Positions 1 through 12,543 of a DNA stretch of 64,000 nt are shown here, piece by piece. Numbering within the stretch: position 1 is the stretch's first letter; each line of letters begins with the position of its first letter. Location: NCBI RefSeq assembly GCF_963576675.1, contig NC_088918.1, forward strand, positions 56,067,501-56,131,500. The letters are read 5' to 3'. The notes under the pieces were generated by a model that saw only the letters and a program-made list of their open reading frames with translations, was not told the origin of the DNA and searched no databases. The stretch is from Euphorbia lathyris (Eukaryota > Streptophyta > Magnoliopsida > Malpighiales > Euphorbiaceae). Made by a program: the position numbers and the translations under genes.

Positions 1-412
1 TTTTAAGTTGTAATTTTCATGCTTTATTATTATTTGTAATACAAAAAACATTGAAAAATATTTACAAAATCAATAAAAATATAAAAGAAAATTAAAAAAT
101 TTATATCTTTGTGTTATTTTATTGTTTTTATTTTTGGTACTTATCTTAAAAATTGTTTCTCCGACTGACCTGTCAAGTAAGGTCGGGACCCAAGACCGTT
201 GTTTTTATTTTCAGTCCTTGTAACGATCGTCAATCGTTTTCGTTTAGAATTCAAGTAATTTAGGCGCACTTTATTTATTTATTTTATTCAATTACCATTT
301 TACCTTTTGAGAGCTAGCTTCTCTGGCACGCCCGTATTATTTTTACCATTTTTAATCCCCGCCAACGCGTATCAAGATTGAAAATTGGGATATTTCGAAA
401 ATATCGCCAACA
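1..412 (+). repeat. 3' part of the 5' LTR of the Tat-like element
   Basis: This stretch is a near-identical direct copy of 19523-19935. It ends in GCCAACA immediately before a primer-site-like sequence. The upstream part of the LTR, including its TG start and TATA box, is outside the window. Confidence 0.88.
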
Positions 413-413
413 A

Positions 414-432
414 TTTTTGGCACGACCAGTGG
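414..432 (+). promoter_or_regulatory. Candidate primer-binding site of the Tat-like element
   Basis: TTTTTGGCACGACCAGTGGG begins just after the LTR end, where a reverse-transcription primer site is expected. Its TGGC start fits a tRNA 3' CCA primer. I did not assign the tRNA with certainty. A closer-to-consensus second copy starts at 595. Confidence 0.6.
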
Positions 433-587
433 GACCTAAAAAACATTTTTTTTATTAGTACCAAAACTATGGTTTCTTAAACTTTGCCAAAAAATTTAAA
501 AATTTTTTTTTTTTCATAACGATTATTATTTGTGTCGCACTCATTTTTTTCGCCCCACTTCACTATCACCAAAATTTGTTTGCTGAC

Positions 588-650
588 GCTAACAATTTTT
601 GGCACGCCCAGTGGGACCTAAAAACATTTTTTTCTAGTACCGAAAATTTT
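588..650 (+). repeat. Second copy of LTR-end plus primer-site sequence
   Basis: GCTAACA followed by TTTTTGGCACGCCCAGTGGG and a similar downstream run repeats the LTR-end/primer-site block at 406-470, offset by 182 bases. The copy's GCTAACA is the exact inverse of the LTR start TGTTAGC at 18079, whereas the first copy reads GCCAACA. Confidence 0.7.
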
Positions 651-817
651 TCACCAAATTTTTTCCTATTTTTCGGCTTAAATTTTTTTTCTATTACTAA
701 ATTATTTAACCAAAAGTTAATTATTTTGGTAGTGTATTTATGTGGTATTTTATTGCCGTGATATTCTACTTTAGTGTTTTATTTCCAAACTTTCCTAAAT
801 ATTATTTGTTGTTTACA

Positions 818-1537
818 ATGCCACCCAAGAAAAATTCAAGTCGAGAATTACACATTCCGGAGTCTGATGAAAATCAGAAGAGGAATGAAGATACAAACGT
901 GGACACAAATATACCCGAAGGCTATATTGCCGAGACCGTGAGCCATTTGGAAGATGTTCATCAGATATCAACGCGACAACCAGATTTCGATGCATTCTTT
1001 GCGCGACAAGAGGCTCATATGCGCAACGTAGAAAGGCTTGTAGCCGAGATGTCGCAAAACGTTAAAGCTCAAACCGAGATGATGCAAGCTTCGAGACAAC
1101 CCAATTTGGAAAACAGGATTAATAATCTCACTGACGAGATAAATAAAATCCTGGATAGGTGTGCTGAATTTTATGCTAAAAATTTGAATTATCACAATGT
1201 TTCAGATAACACAAGGGAAGACACTCTCCAAGGCGACCGATATAGGCCACCGCCTAGATATCACAATGCTAAAAATTTGAATTATCACAATGTTTCAGAT
1301 TCAATGAGCGAGGAGATCGAAGAACCTCGGAGCAATTTTCAATACCCCCAAATGCGCCTCATTTTAGGTCAAACACCGAACCTAATACCCACTCGGAGCA
1401 CTATGGTGACGTCAACGCCCGTGGTTCGGGGGGCACATGGAGAAATCAAGACCATGATCATACCCGCGAATATACTCGTGAAAATATTCGTGAGAATTCT
1501 CGTGATAATAACAACGTATCTCGTGTTTCAGGTGTGA
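818..1537 (+). pseudogene. Gag N-terminal region of the Tat-like element (frameshifted)
   Basis: This is the start of gag, the particle-forming protein. I chose the ATG at 818 (M-P-P-K-K) rather than the in-frame ATG at 740, because the 26 residues before it are hydrophobic leader translation. The frame continues to a stop at 1537, but its last part looks wrong. From a C-run near 1345-1350 the other frame reads sensibly (Asn/Arg-rich, then into the next ORF), so a single-base indel there probably splits gag in two. A 93-base internal duplication (units starting near 1173 and 1266) repeats the peptide AKNLNYHNVSD. The protein is hydrophilic with no catalytic motif. Confidence 0.7.
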
Positions 1538-2688
1538 GGAGCGAAATGTGTAATGAAGCGGAGGATAGGCAACGTATTCGGAACATCGTGCAAGAAATTT
1601 ATGGACCTACGGTCCGTGAAGTATACCGTCCGGAGTTTCAGAAAGCTTACCCTAGGGAATACGACCAGCGATACCCATTTCCTCACAATTTTAGAATTCC
1701 GGATTTTTCTTTATTTTCAGGTGAAAGTGGACAATCTACCATCGAGCACATTGCTCGATTTTCATTCCAATGCAGCGGGATTAGTGCGGAGCAAGACTTC
1801 GATATGCTTCGTTTGCGTTTATTTCCTGGATCGCTAACTGGACCGGCTTTCACATGGTATACGACATTACAACCTGAATCTATCAGAAGCTGGGGTCGTA
1901 TGGAACAATTATTTCATGCTCAGTTCTATCGAACTGAGCCCGAGGTATGTGTCGCCGAACTATCTCATATGGTTCAGCGCTCAGGCGAGTCCGTTGAAAG
2001 TTTTATTAATCGTTTCAAGAAAATGAGTCATAGATGTCGAGTTAATATTCCTGAAATTGAGTTCGTTAAAATTGCTCAACGTGGCTTAGAGTTTGAAAAT
2101 AGGAAGAAATTCCAGGGCATTGATTTTTGTGATTATTACAAACTTGTTGCTAAAGTGTCAGAATATGAAGAATTAATGCGTGAGGATAATTGTAGGAAGA
2201 AAAACTCTGTAGGTAGTTACCATCAGGATATAGAAACCAATGAGGCACATGAGGTAGCTATAGCCGAACTAACTAGAACAGGATCTCGCGTTTATCCAAT
2301 GTTAGCAAAAAGTCCAAAAACCCCTGAAGTGGTTAAACAGAATACAAATGTGCAATACACATTTGATGTTTCTAAAACTGGAGAATTGTTTGATTATTTG
2401 CTAAAAGAGGGTTTTATCACCTTACCACATGGACACATTATTCCATCGAGAGATGGCACCAGTGGAAAAACTTATTGTAAATATCATGATAGTTGGAGCC
2501 ACAACATACAATCTTGCTTTGTTTTTAAGAATGCGGTGCAAGATAGAATAAACAAAGGCGTGCTTAAATTTCCTGAAAAGAAAGAGAGCATGTTGATTGA
2601 TGATGATCCATTTCCAGCCGCTACAATGATAAATGCAACTTCCATCGAGATGCCACCTCTTAAGCGTAATGTCCATAGCAACTGTTAA
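1534..2688 (+). pseudogene. Gag core of the Tat-like element, cut by the Athila insertion
   Basis: The translated product carries a retrotransposon gag core (residues about 50-230 of this ORF, with F-T-W-Y and Q-L-F-H-A-Q-F motifs). A Cys/His cluster (C-K-Y-H-D-S-W-S-H-N-I-Q-S-C, about residues 315-328) typical of Tat/Ogre gag follows. The ORF is broken at its 3' end: its last Cys and stop are the first bases of the Athila LTR at 2683. The true continuation is at 15437, beyond the 3' target duplication. The upstream frame joins it near 1350 after a probable one-base indel. Confidence 0.82.
2678..2682. repeat. Target-site duplication GCAAC, left of Athila
   Basis: GCAAC precedes the LTR start TGTTAAG and recurs at 15432-15436 right after the 3' LTR. 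Five bases is the usual duplication for LTR retrotransposons. Confidence 0.92.
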
Positions 2689-4159
2689 GCCCAAAATATA
2701 CCTAAAATATCATCAATAATTACATCAATATTGCTACGAATTTATGCTATTTATAACTGTTTAGAAAGCTTTTACTCTCGAATATGTTTCTTTCTTGTAA
2801 GGTACCTAAATATTTGGTAAAATCCAAATAGGAACGAAAAGAGCTCGAAAACAGAAGAAAAACCCTACAAAAGGAGTCGAAGACGACAGAAATTAATAAC
2901 GCCAAATCAAGGACGTGAACGAAAGCAGAAGAACCAAAAAACGTTCTGTGCCGCGACCGCGGCCCCCAAATTCACGGTCGCGACACGCGTTCCCCAGCTT
3001 TTCCTTCCTTCGTTTGAAGACCAATTGATGCTCCCCCATTCTCGGTAGAGAATTTAATATTCTCGGTACGAGCATGAGTTTTTAGAGGCATAGTTACACA
3101 CTTTCGTTTTCGACGAAACGCGATCGTTCGGGTGGATAAAGACTTCCTTTCGCAACAGACACGATCCTTCACAACGGACACGACACTTCAATCAAGACTC
3201 TTCAACATCTATAAATAAAGAGTTGATGGAGAGTTGAAGATATGTAGAAAAAAGAGATTAGTATAGAATTTATGCAGAAATTCCGAATCAAGTGATTCAG
3301 AAGTTAGACTTCGATTCTGTTCAAAAGAAATATGATGTACACACATTGTTTATTCAATAATAACAAGTTTAGTAGCGTTTAGACATTGTTCCAGTTTAGT
3401 TTTCATTTTGGTAGTAGACCGAGCCAGTCTCTATTACGAAGATTCAACGAGAAGATTGAGTAGAGGATCCGCCCCTGAGCCTGACAAACTCTAACGAAAC
3501 CCAAGGAAAGGATTGACAACCCGTTCACTTGCAAGTTGTCGAATGTTTCCATGCTCCATATTCTCTGTAAACTTGTATCAATTTATATTTCATCTAATAA
3601 AGTCCGTTCTATTCGATAGATTTTTATGCAGCACTTATGGTAACCAATCCACTAAAGTGACTGCTAGTGTTTTCATTAAAACGTATTTAATTCAAAATTT
3701 TTACAAGGAAACTTTGTTGAACACTTAGGTAAATTATTATCTCAAAAGAGTTTTAATTTGATTAAGGGCAACTATCCCGAAAGGGTTTTGTCATGTTCAA
3801 AGCCAATTAATTAGAAGTTCCGTCATTTATTTCATCTTTATAATTCGTACAAAGTTTAAAGTTGTTTTCTTTGCTTAATGCAAACAAATACATCTGTTTA
3901 CTTTTCTAAAAAGTATTAAAAGTTCCTATCTTGCAAATTCATTCTTAAATCAGAATATTTTCTAACATTTTCATAATCTAATCTAATTCTCATTCTAGCA
4001 ATTTCAAAACCAAAACCGATTAAACGATTTTTCCATATTATAAACCTTAAAGTAAATTTAACCGATTGTAAATAAGTTTTGTTAAAAAACGTTCCATGTG
4101 GGATCGATATCTTTTATTACTACAAGCGTATACCGTGCACTTGCGGAAATCGCTCAACA
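2683..4159 (+). repeat. Athila 5' LTR
   Basis: The LTR starts TGTTAAGCCC, ends GCTCAACA and is 1477 bases long, the same as the 3' LTR. A TATA box (TATAAATA, 3210-3217) marks the promoter. The motif TTCTCGGTAGAGAA at 3039-3052 recurs inverted in the element's internal spacers. Confidence 0.93.
3210..3217 (+). promoter_or_regulatory. TATA box of the Athila 5' LTR
   Basis: TATAAATA sits 527 bases into the LTR, and at the same offset in the 3' LTR (14482-14489). This is the expected position for the U3/R boundary promoter. Confidence 0.65.
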
Positions 4160-4165
4160 AGTTTT

Positions 4166-4183
4166 TGGCGCCGTTGCCGGGAA
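4166..4183 (+). promoter_or_regulatory. Athila primer-binding site (tRNA-Asp type)
   Basis: TGGCGCCGTTGCCGGGAA begins six bases after the LTR end. It matches the complement of the plant tRNA-Asp 3' end except near its last bases; this primer is characteristic of Athila elements. Confidence 0.88.
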
Positions 4184-4331
4184 CGCCAAAATTTTTGACA
4201 AAATTTTAAATTTTTCGTGTTTTATTACGAATCTAGGTTTATTCATACTTATTCAAACTTTTATATTTTATTTATTTTCAATTACTAACATATTTATTTT
4301 TCAAATTCTGTTTTGTAGGTAGTTTCTTTTC

Positions 4332-7300
4332 GTGCGAAATTTCAAGTTCATGCGCAGTTCTCGAAGTTCAGGCACGTCACCAGATCCTATTGACCCAGAA
4401 ATTGAAAGAACTCTTAAAAAGAACAAGAAAGAAAAGAAAAAGAAAAACAAAACCCCAATAAAAACTAGAATTACCGAGCTAGAAGTTATGGCCACACTTA
4501 TGGATTACGCTAGGCCAGGAGTGGCCGGTGTAACAAACAGTATAGTTAGACCCCAAATTAATGCAAACCAATTTGAAATTAAGTCTGCGTTGCTTAATAT
4601 GTTGCAAAATAACGCAACATTTTACGGGTTACCTAACGAAAATCCTAATACCCATTTGACAAATTTCTTAGAAATTTGTGACACTTTTAAAATACCGAAT
4701 GTGACTGCAGAAGCAATCAATCTTCGTATTTTTCCTTTTACTTTGAAGGATCGAGCCAAAGAATGGTTAACTTCTATGCCAGCCGCAACATTTGAGACTT
4801 GGGAGCAATTAGCCCAAGCATTTTTATCAAAAAAATTTCCTTTAGCAAAAACCGCAAGAGTCATTAAAGAGTTAACATCTTTTTCTCAAAATGATAATGA
4901 AACTCTTTATGAGGCTTGGGAACGTTTTAAAGAACTTCAACGTTTATGCCCACACCACCAATTGCCCGCTGAACTTTTAATGCAAACATTTTATAATGGA
5001 TTAAATCCTACGACTAGAGGTTCATTGGACGCTATGTCTGGAGGGTTATTCATGAAGAAAACATCTGCCCAAGCAAGAGAACTTTTGGAGGAAATGGTAA
5101 TCAACAGCTGTATGTGGCCCGCGGAACGTGGACACGTACCATTAGCGAAACCATCATCCTCAACAACATCATCAGTTAAAGGTATAGTGAATCTTGATCC
5201 AGTAGCGATGTTGCAAGCCCAATTTTCTGCCTTATCGCACAAAATTGATAGGTTTATGGCACCGTGTGATTCTAATGGTAAGCCAATCCAAACAGATGTG
5301 GACTACGAAGGTATGAGAGAAATTGAACATTTAAACTTTATCCAAGGGCAAAACCAAAATAATAACCCTTATTCCAATACATATAATCCTGGATGGAGAA
5401 ATCATCCTAACTTTAACTGGAGAGATAATAATAATAATGCTAATGCTAATCAAAATTGTACTACTAATTATCAAAATCAATCAAGAGATACGATTAGCAC
5501 TTTATCTTCTAAAATCGATAAATTTATTGATGCTATGAGCGGAAAAATAAGTAATCACGACGATGGTTTTAAACGGATCGAGAATAAATTCGATCAGCTT
5601 ATTAAAAACCAATCATCTAGCATCCATAATTTGGAGATTCAAATTGGACAACTCGCTAAATCAATTTCATCCCGCAAAGAGGGAAGTCTTCCAAGCCATA
5701 CGGAAGAAAATCCGAAAGAGCATGTTAAGGCTATCACTCTTCGTTCAGGGAAAAATTACTTAGGCCCGGAAATGCCCGGAAATTCGACTTTACCTGGAAC
5801 TGATTTACCGAAGCCCAAAGAAGATACATTAAATAAAAAAGATGCACCAATTGACTCTGGTACAAAAACTTTTGTACCCAAACCACCTTTTCCACACAAA
5901 GTCCGCAATAAGGACTATGACAAACAACTTTTAACATATTTAGACAAACTTAAGAATTTGCATATTAATTTAACGTTTATGGATGCGATTACGCAAATTC
6001 CCAATTATGGTAAATTCCTCAAAGATTTAATTTCAAAGAAAATCAGTTGGAAAGGAATTTCATCCATTTCACTAACTGAAGATTGTAGTTCAATTGTGTC
6101 AAGTAATTTGCCCACAAAACTCAAGGATCCCGGATGTTTTACCATTCCGTGTAAATTGGGAGATATTGAATTTTCCAGTTGTCTCTGTGATTTAGGAGCA
6201 AGCATTAACTTGATGCCATTATCTATTTTTAATAAGTTAGGCTTAGAAGAAGACATCAAACGTACCAATATGGTTTTGCAATTAGCGGATCAAACCACTA
6301 AAAGACCATACGGTATAATTGAGGATGTTTTAGTTAAAGTTGACAAATTTATTTTTCCTACCGATTTCGTTATTTTAGATTTTGCTTATGACATTAATTG
6401 TTCGCTAATCTTTGGTAGACCGTTCATGAACACGGGACGTGCTCTAGTTGATGTGTCGGAAGGGAAAGTAGTTTTAAGAATAGGCGATGATAAGATTGAG
6501 TTTGATATGAATCAAGCGATGAAATATCCTATGGAGGATTTCGCTTGTATGAAACTTGATTTAATTGAAGAATGTGTAAATGACATTGTTCAAAAAGAAG
6601 AAATAATAGAACCTATAATGAGTGAGGAACTAGAAGATAAGGACCCAGAACCTTTGATTCGAGAAGATGGACCAGTTCCGCCTTCAATTATAGTTCCACC
6701 TAAATTAGAACTTAAAGAATTACCAAGTCATTTGAGGTACGCTTTCTTAGGCGAAGGCGATTCTCTACCTATAATTATCTCTAACAAATTAACACAAGTC
6801 CAAGAAGAGAAATTGAAAGAAGTTGTTAGAAATAGGATAGGAAGTATGGGTTGGCAAATTTCAGACTTAAAAGGTATTAATCCGAGCATTGTAATGCACA
6901 GAATTCACTTAGAAGAAGATAAGCCACCTAATGCGGATAGGCAAAGACGCCTAAATCCGAATATGAAAGAAGTAGTAAAAAATGCGATTACTAAATTTCT
7001 GGACAATGGAATCATCTACCCTATCTCGGATAGTGAATGGGTTAGTCCAATCCATTGTGTACCTAAAAAGGGAGGCATAGCAGTTGTAAGGAATGAAGAA
7101 GGTGAATTAATACCTACACGAACCACCACTGGTTGGAGGGTTTGTATAGATTATAGAAATTTAAATAAAGCAACTAGGAAAGATCATTTTCCTCTTCCTT
7201 TCATTGATCAAATGATCGAAAGGATAGCTGGTCATGCTTTCTACTGGTTTCTAGATGGTTACTCCGGATTCTTTCAAATATAAATTTACCCGGATGACCA

Positions 7301-9113
7301 AGATAAAACAACCCTCACATGTCCTTACGGAACATTTGCATATAGGAGAATGCCCTTTGGTCTATGTAACGCACCTGCAAAATTTCAACGTTGTATGACT
7401 GCGATTTTTAATGATTTCATTGAAGATATCATGGAAGTTTTTATGGATGATTTTTCAGTTTATGGAGATTCTTTTGATTCGTGCCTAGAAAACTTGGATA
7501 AAGTTTTGTCTAGGTGTGAAGAAACAAATTTGGTATTAAACTGGGAAAAATGTCATTTCATGGTTGACGAAAGAATTGTTTTAGGTCACAAAATATCTGA
7601 AAAAGGATTAGAAGTGGACAGAGCAAAAACCTCAGTAATAGAGAAATTACCCCCTCCAACTACTGTTAAGGGAGTAAGATCATTTTTAGGACATGCCGGT
7701 TTTTACAGAAGATTTATTAAGAATTTTTCTGTAATTTCCAAACCACTCAATAATCTACTCATGAAAGATTCTACCTTTGATTTTAATGAAGATTGCGTTA
7801 AAGCTTTCGAAACATTAAAAACAGCTTTAGTCAGTGCACCTGTTATTGCTAAACCCGATTGGGATTTACCATTTGAAATTATGTGTGATGCAAGTGACTT
7901 AGCTGTCGGATGTGTTTTAGGACAAAGGAAGGATAAGAAACTTCATGTCATTTATTATGCAAGTCACACACTTTCCGGTGCACAATTAAACTACACCACA
8001 ACTGAGAAAGAAATGTTAGCTGTAGTTTTTGCATGTGATAAGTTTAGGTCATACTTGTTAGGTTCGAAAGTTATTATTTACACTAATCATGCAGCATTAA
8101 GATATCTATTTGCTAAAAAGGATGTAAAACCACGTCTAATTAGATGGGTTTTATTGTTACAAGAATTTGATATAGAAATAAAAGACAAAAAGGGAGTAGA
8201 AAACCTTGTCGCCGATCATCTATCGAGACTTGAAGATGAGAACGGTCCCATAGGTGAAACTAACGGTATACGAGATGATTTCCCTGATGAACATCTCTAT
8301 CAAATGAAAAGCGTCATGTCACCATGGTATGCAGATATTGCTAATTATCTTGCAGGCAATATTGTTCCGGAAGGATTAAATTTCCAACAAAAGAAGAAAT
8401 TTTTCTTCGACATTAAACAGTACTTTTGGGAAGATCCTTTTTTGTTCAAGACCTGTGGTGACGGGATAATTAGGAGATGCGTTGGTGAAAATGAATATGA
8501 ATCCATAATGTCGGAATGCCATTCTAGTTCTTATGGAGGACATAATGGAGCTAACAAGACAGCAGCTAGAATATTTGAATGTGGTTTCTTTTGGCCTACG
8601 ATGTTTAAAGACGTCCGTTCATTTATTACTCGTTGTGATAAGTGCCAAAGAACAGGAAATCTAGGAAGGAAAGATGAGATGCCCCTCACAACCATATTAG
8701 AAGTTGAAGTCTTCGATATGTGGGGAATAGATTTCATGGGACCTTTTCCCCCTTCTTTTGGTAAAACTTACATATTAGTTGCCGTTGATTATGTTTCAAA
8801 GTGGGTTGAAGCAATTGCAACCCCGACGAGCGATTCTAAAGTTGTCGTTAATTTTCTTGACGATATATTTTGTAGATTTGGTTGTCCAAGAGTCATCGTT
8901 AGTGATGGTGGTGCTCATTTTATAAACCGAAGTTTTGAAACGCTTATGAAAAAATATGGAGTACGCCACCGCGTATCAACGCCATACCATCCTCAGTCAA
9001 ATGGTCAGGCGGAGATATCAAATAGAGAACTCAAATGGATTCTAGAGAAAACAGTTTCATCCTCAAGAAAAGATTGGTCTTGTAAACTAAATAATGCGTT
9101 ATACTGCATTTAA
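4332..9113 (+). pseudogene. Athila gag-pol polyprotein (one in-frame stop in RT)
   Basis: This polyprotein builds the particle and copies and integrates the element. One frame runs from the ATG at 4332 with a TAA at 7281-7283 inside RT, after the Y-S-G-F-F-Q-I motif, and then continues in the same frame. Order of parts: Lys-rich N terminus; gag core (about residues 80-230); Asn/Gln-rich linker; protease with C-D-L-G-A-S (Asp about residue 620); RT with M-P-F-G-L-C-N and catalytic F-M-D-D at 7440-7451; RNase H (C-D-A-S-D near 7888); integrase zinc finger (8516-8660, H and C-D-K-C) and core with W-G-I-D-F and S-D-G-G. The frame is lost near 9105 by a small deletion. Confidence 0.93.
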
Positions 9114-9594
9114 AACACCAATAGGAATGACTCCATACCGTTTAGTGTATGGGAAGGCATGTCATTTGCCAGTCGAATTAGAACATAAAGCCTATTGGGC
9201 TATTAGGGAACTTAACTTTGATTTACGACAAGCAGGTAAGAAACGTTTGCTCAATTTAAATGAGTTAGATGAGTTACGCCATCTATCTTACGAAAATGCA
9301 AAGATTTATAAAGAAAAAGTGAAAAAATGGCACGATGCCAAAATTAAAGTCAAACACTTTAATGTTGGGGATAAAGTGCTGTTATTTAATTCACGACTTC
9401 GTTTATTTCCAGGAAAACTTAAGTCCAGATGGATAGGACCATATTTAGTCGTCAAAACATTCGATTATGGTTCTTTAGAACTGGAAGGTCCTAACGGAGT
9501 TCGTTTCAAAGTTAATGGTAATCGATGTAAAATCTATTACGAAAATATTTCACAAATAGGAATTGCGTTCGTAACAAGATTATCTGACGTATAA
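9094..9594 (+). pseudogene. Athila integrase C-terminal part, out of frame with pol
   Basis: The reading [13 protein letters not shown] and the downstream [10 protein letters not shown] segment are the end of an Athila/gypsy integrase, including the SH3-like C-terminal domain. They lie in a different frame from the upstream pol ORF. Several bases appear to be missing around 9103-9108, where the family has an A-Y-R-T-A-F-K junction. The stop at 9592-9594 is probably the native end of pol. The ATG at 9094 is incidental, not a real start. Confidence 0.85.
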
Positions 9595-11325
9595 ATCACT
9601 CAGTTTTTCTCACACAGTTTATTTTGTTTTATTTCTTTTTATATTTTTTGTTCATTTTATTTTATTTTATTTTATTTTTATTTTATTTTATTCTATTTTA
9701 TTTTTCCAAATGCCATTTTTGTGATTAGATGACTTTATGTTATGATTTATATGCATAAAATATGTTTATTTCATGATTTTAGAATTAATTTTAGGAAATT
9801 AGAGTGAAATTGAAGTTTCAGGCAATTCTCTACCGAGAATTTGGAATTCTCTACCGAGAATTCTATTTTTCAGATTTGTCCAAACAGGTTAGATTTTCTC
9901 TGAACTTACCGAGAATAATAAATTCTCTACCGTGAATCAGGACATGGCTTACGACGCCTGATTTCCGCAAGAAAATCAGCGTGTCGCGACCGCGAATTCG
10001 GAATTCTCGGTCGCGACACGCGAAATTCCTGCACACTCAGGTCTGAACCAACCTAAACCTTTCGACAAACCTCTTGACAACTGAAACCTTAAGTTTCTTC
10101 AAAAGGGTACCATTGATGTTCCCTGGAGTGATGATGAATTCCTCCGGACAATTGACTATGAATTTCTCGAGCACGAAGGACTTGTAAAACGTGTCTTTCG
10201 AGCAGGGCCTCACTTTCTTTGTGCACCGGAACGTGAAACTTTCGTGCAGTTTCAAATTGATCGTATTAAGGCCAGAAATATCCCGCTTGATAGGGATGAG
10301 TATATAGAATAGTTAGGTTTTTAGTTATTTTTCTTTTTGTAAATATTTGTGTGTTTTTGTATTATTTGGTTTTATTCTTTGTTTTTATAATTTTATTTTA
10401 TTCAATAAAGTTCTATTTCATTTTAGTTCATTTATTAATTTTACAAAGGTTAGATTATGTTTTCCATTTCCTATATAATCATGGTTAAATCTATATAAAA
10501 TCTATAATATTGAACAATCATGGTTTTCTTAATTAAAACATATATCCACACTAAATTCAATTTTCACAAACTTCATTCATTGAGTTTAAAACATTAATTC
10601 ATTCAATAGACTAAGTTCCTATAATATTTATATGCACTTATTATGCACTTAATATGATTCTTTTAACTTATATGAATAAATGAACATTTAAGTTTCATTA
10701 ATTATTCATAAACCAATTTATTACACTTTAATTCAATTTATTAAGGTTAAACCTTTGGTTTTCCTTACAATTAATGTCATTTATTTTAGTTTTTAAGTAC
10801 AGGGACACTTTATATTAAGTTCAGGAACCAAATCATCAACAAAATTACACAAACTATGTCAATAGGCACCCAAATAGGCCATTTTGACCAATTCTCTACT
10901 GAGAATTAATAATTCTCGGTATGAGCAGCAACTATGGACGAATTTCAGGGGCAAAATTCCCTGAAAATCGCGTGCCGCGGTCGCGACATGCGTGATATAT
11001 GCCCTTTTGATTCCGATTTTGCCAATATTTTTGCCTATTCCTATTCCTATTCTACCTATACAATCACCTAATCACCCTATATAAACCTACCCCTTACACA
11101 AACCTCACATCACCTCTATTTTTACCCAATCCCTTACTCCAAACTCTTCCCTAAAAACCTACTTTTACTCTTCCCAATTTATTCACTCCAATTTCTATCC
11201 TCTTTTCTATTTCAATCACTTCCAATTCAAACCCCAAACTCATCTTCAAGCTTTACTCTTTCTCTCAATTCCTTTTTCTTCTTCTTCTTCTTCTCCAACC
11301 CTAAAACACACTAAACACCATTACC
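9595..11325 (+). other. Athila spacer between pol and env-position ORF, with palindromic motifs
   Basis: No coding region is supported. The stretch begins with T-rich simple sequence (9600-9720). It then holds repeated copies of TTCTCTACCGAGAA (9826-9839, 9847-9860, variants at 9923-9936 and 10892-10905) and a 14-base-arm inverted repeat (9979-10021). It ends with a C/T-rich leader (about 11060-11320) running into the ATG at 11326. Confidence 0.8.
9979..10021. repeat. GC-rich inverted repeat in the Athila spacer
   Basis: GCGTGTCGCGACCG (9979-9992) and its exact complement CGGTCGCGACACGC (10008-10021) flank a 15-base loop containing GAATTC. Related GTCGCGAC-containing strings occur in the LTR (about 2955-2990) and near 10970. 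Confidence 0.9.
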
Positions 11326-12543
11326 ATGGTTAGGACTAAGCGTGTTGGTAACAAGCCCGCTGTTACGGAAGCTAATCGCCTTCGGGTTCAATGTGGCGCT
11401 TATTTCAACATCGCTTCGGAGGAGGAAGCCGTTCGTTTCAAACATTTTTCGCAAGCCGACCGCCAATTTGTGGATATGCACTTCTTAGACTTCCATTCGG
11501 TAAGAACATTGAATTTCTCTATTCGAATTGATGCTTTTATTGAAGCATTGGGTTGGCAAGAATTCGTTAATATGCGTTTTCCGCGTATTAATGAATATGT
11601 GGTGGAATTTTTGGTCACTTTGACCATGAACAAGAAGAAAACCTCAATCTCTTTTAGGAATAATGGTATCACATACACCATTGATTATGAAGCAATGTGA
11701 AATATGTTTGGTTTCCCTACTTCTAATTTTTATGATAAGCCTAAAGATTTTGATAATGATGCTGTTTGGCAAACTCTTTCGGATCAAGACTATTTTAATT
11801 CCAAAAACACTTCAAGCAAGCTGATTAAGGACAATTGTGTGTTCTTCTTTCACAAATTTTTGAGTTTCTCCTTGTTTGGTCGTGTGGAGAGTTCAAAGGT
11901 TCAGGTTCGGGATTTATATGTTTTGGATAGCTTGTTTAAAGGCTTGAGGATTGATAGCATTGGTATGATGTTCGATAATTTGTTCCGTGCTTCGAGGGCT
12001 ACTACCATTCAGATCCCTCTTTGTAATTTTATCACCGCTATTGTGTTGGGAGCTCGGGGTGAATTGGCTGATTTTGACATGTCCACCTACCGTGGGTATA
12101 TTCCACTTTTGGACATCTCAGCTCTTGAGCGGGCTCATTTATTGCTACCACAAGGTCCCCCCGTCTTCATTTCGTATGCCTCCCGTATTGCCCACCTTCG
12201 TGGCACTATGGGTGGTGGCGCTTCAAGTTCTCAATTTGCAGGTACCGAAGGCGGTGGAGCGGCGGTAGGAGAGGAAGATGAACCCTAGGATCAACCACAA
12301 CGCCAAGCACCTCAAGCGGATGATCCGGTGGATTTGCGGAGGATTTTGGACCAAATCAATTCCAACAATCGTCAAATGAACTTAAGAATTGATGATTTGG
12401 TAGAAAATAATATGGTGATGAATGACAACCTCAACCTTTTGAGGCGTGAGCATCGATCGACTCGGCATCAGATGCTTTCCTTTTTTCGACGCCGAAATGT
12501 GGAGACTTCACCTACACCTCCGGATTCCCCGCCTCGAGCATAG
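11326..12543 (+). pseudogene. Athila env-position ORF (two in-frame stops)
   Basis: One frame of about 405 codons runs from the ATG at 11326 to 12543. It is interrupted by TGA at 11698-11700 and TAG at 12286-12288. The protein starts with a basic tail (M-V-R-T-K-R-V) and continues into a globular region of about 300 residues. It ends in a hydrophilic, likely coiled-coil tail (R-R-I-L-D-Q-I-N-S-N-N-R-Q-M-N). Its place after pol and its length fit the Athila ORF1/env-like protein; I see no clear signal peptide or transmembrane segment, so an envelope role is not supported. Its function is unknown. Confidence 0.75.

Noticed and set aside
4166..4183. tRNA gene at the Athila primer site
   Set aside because: Only the complement of a tRNA 3' end is present; no cloverleaf can be formed. 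The same holds at 55963-55975 and 63656-63674.
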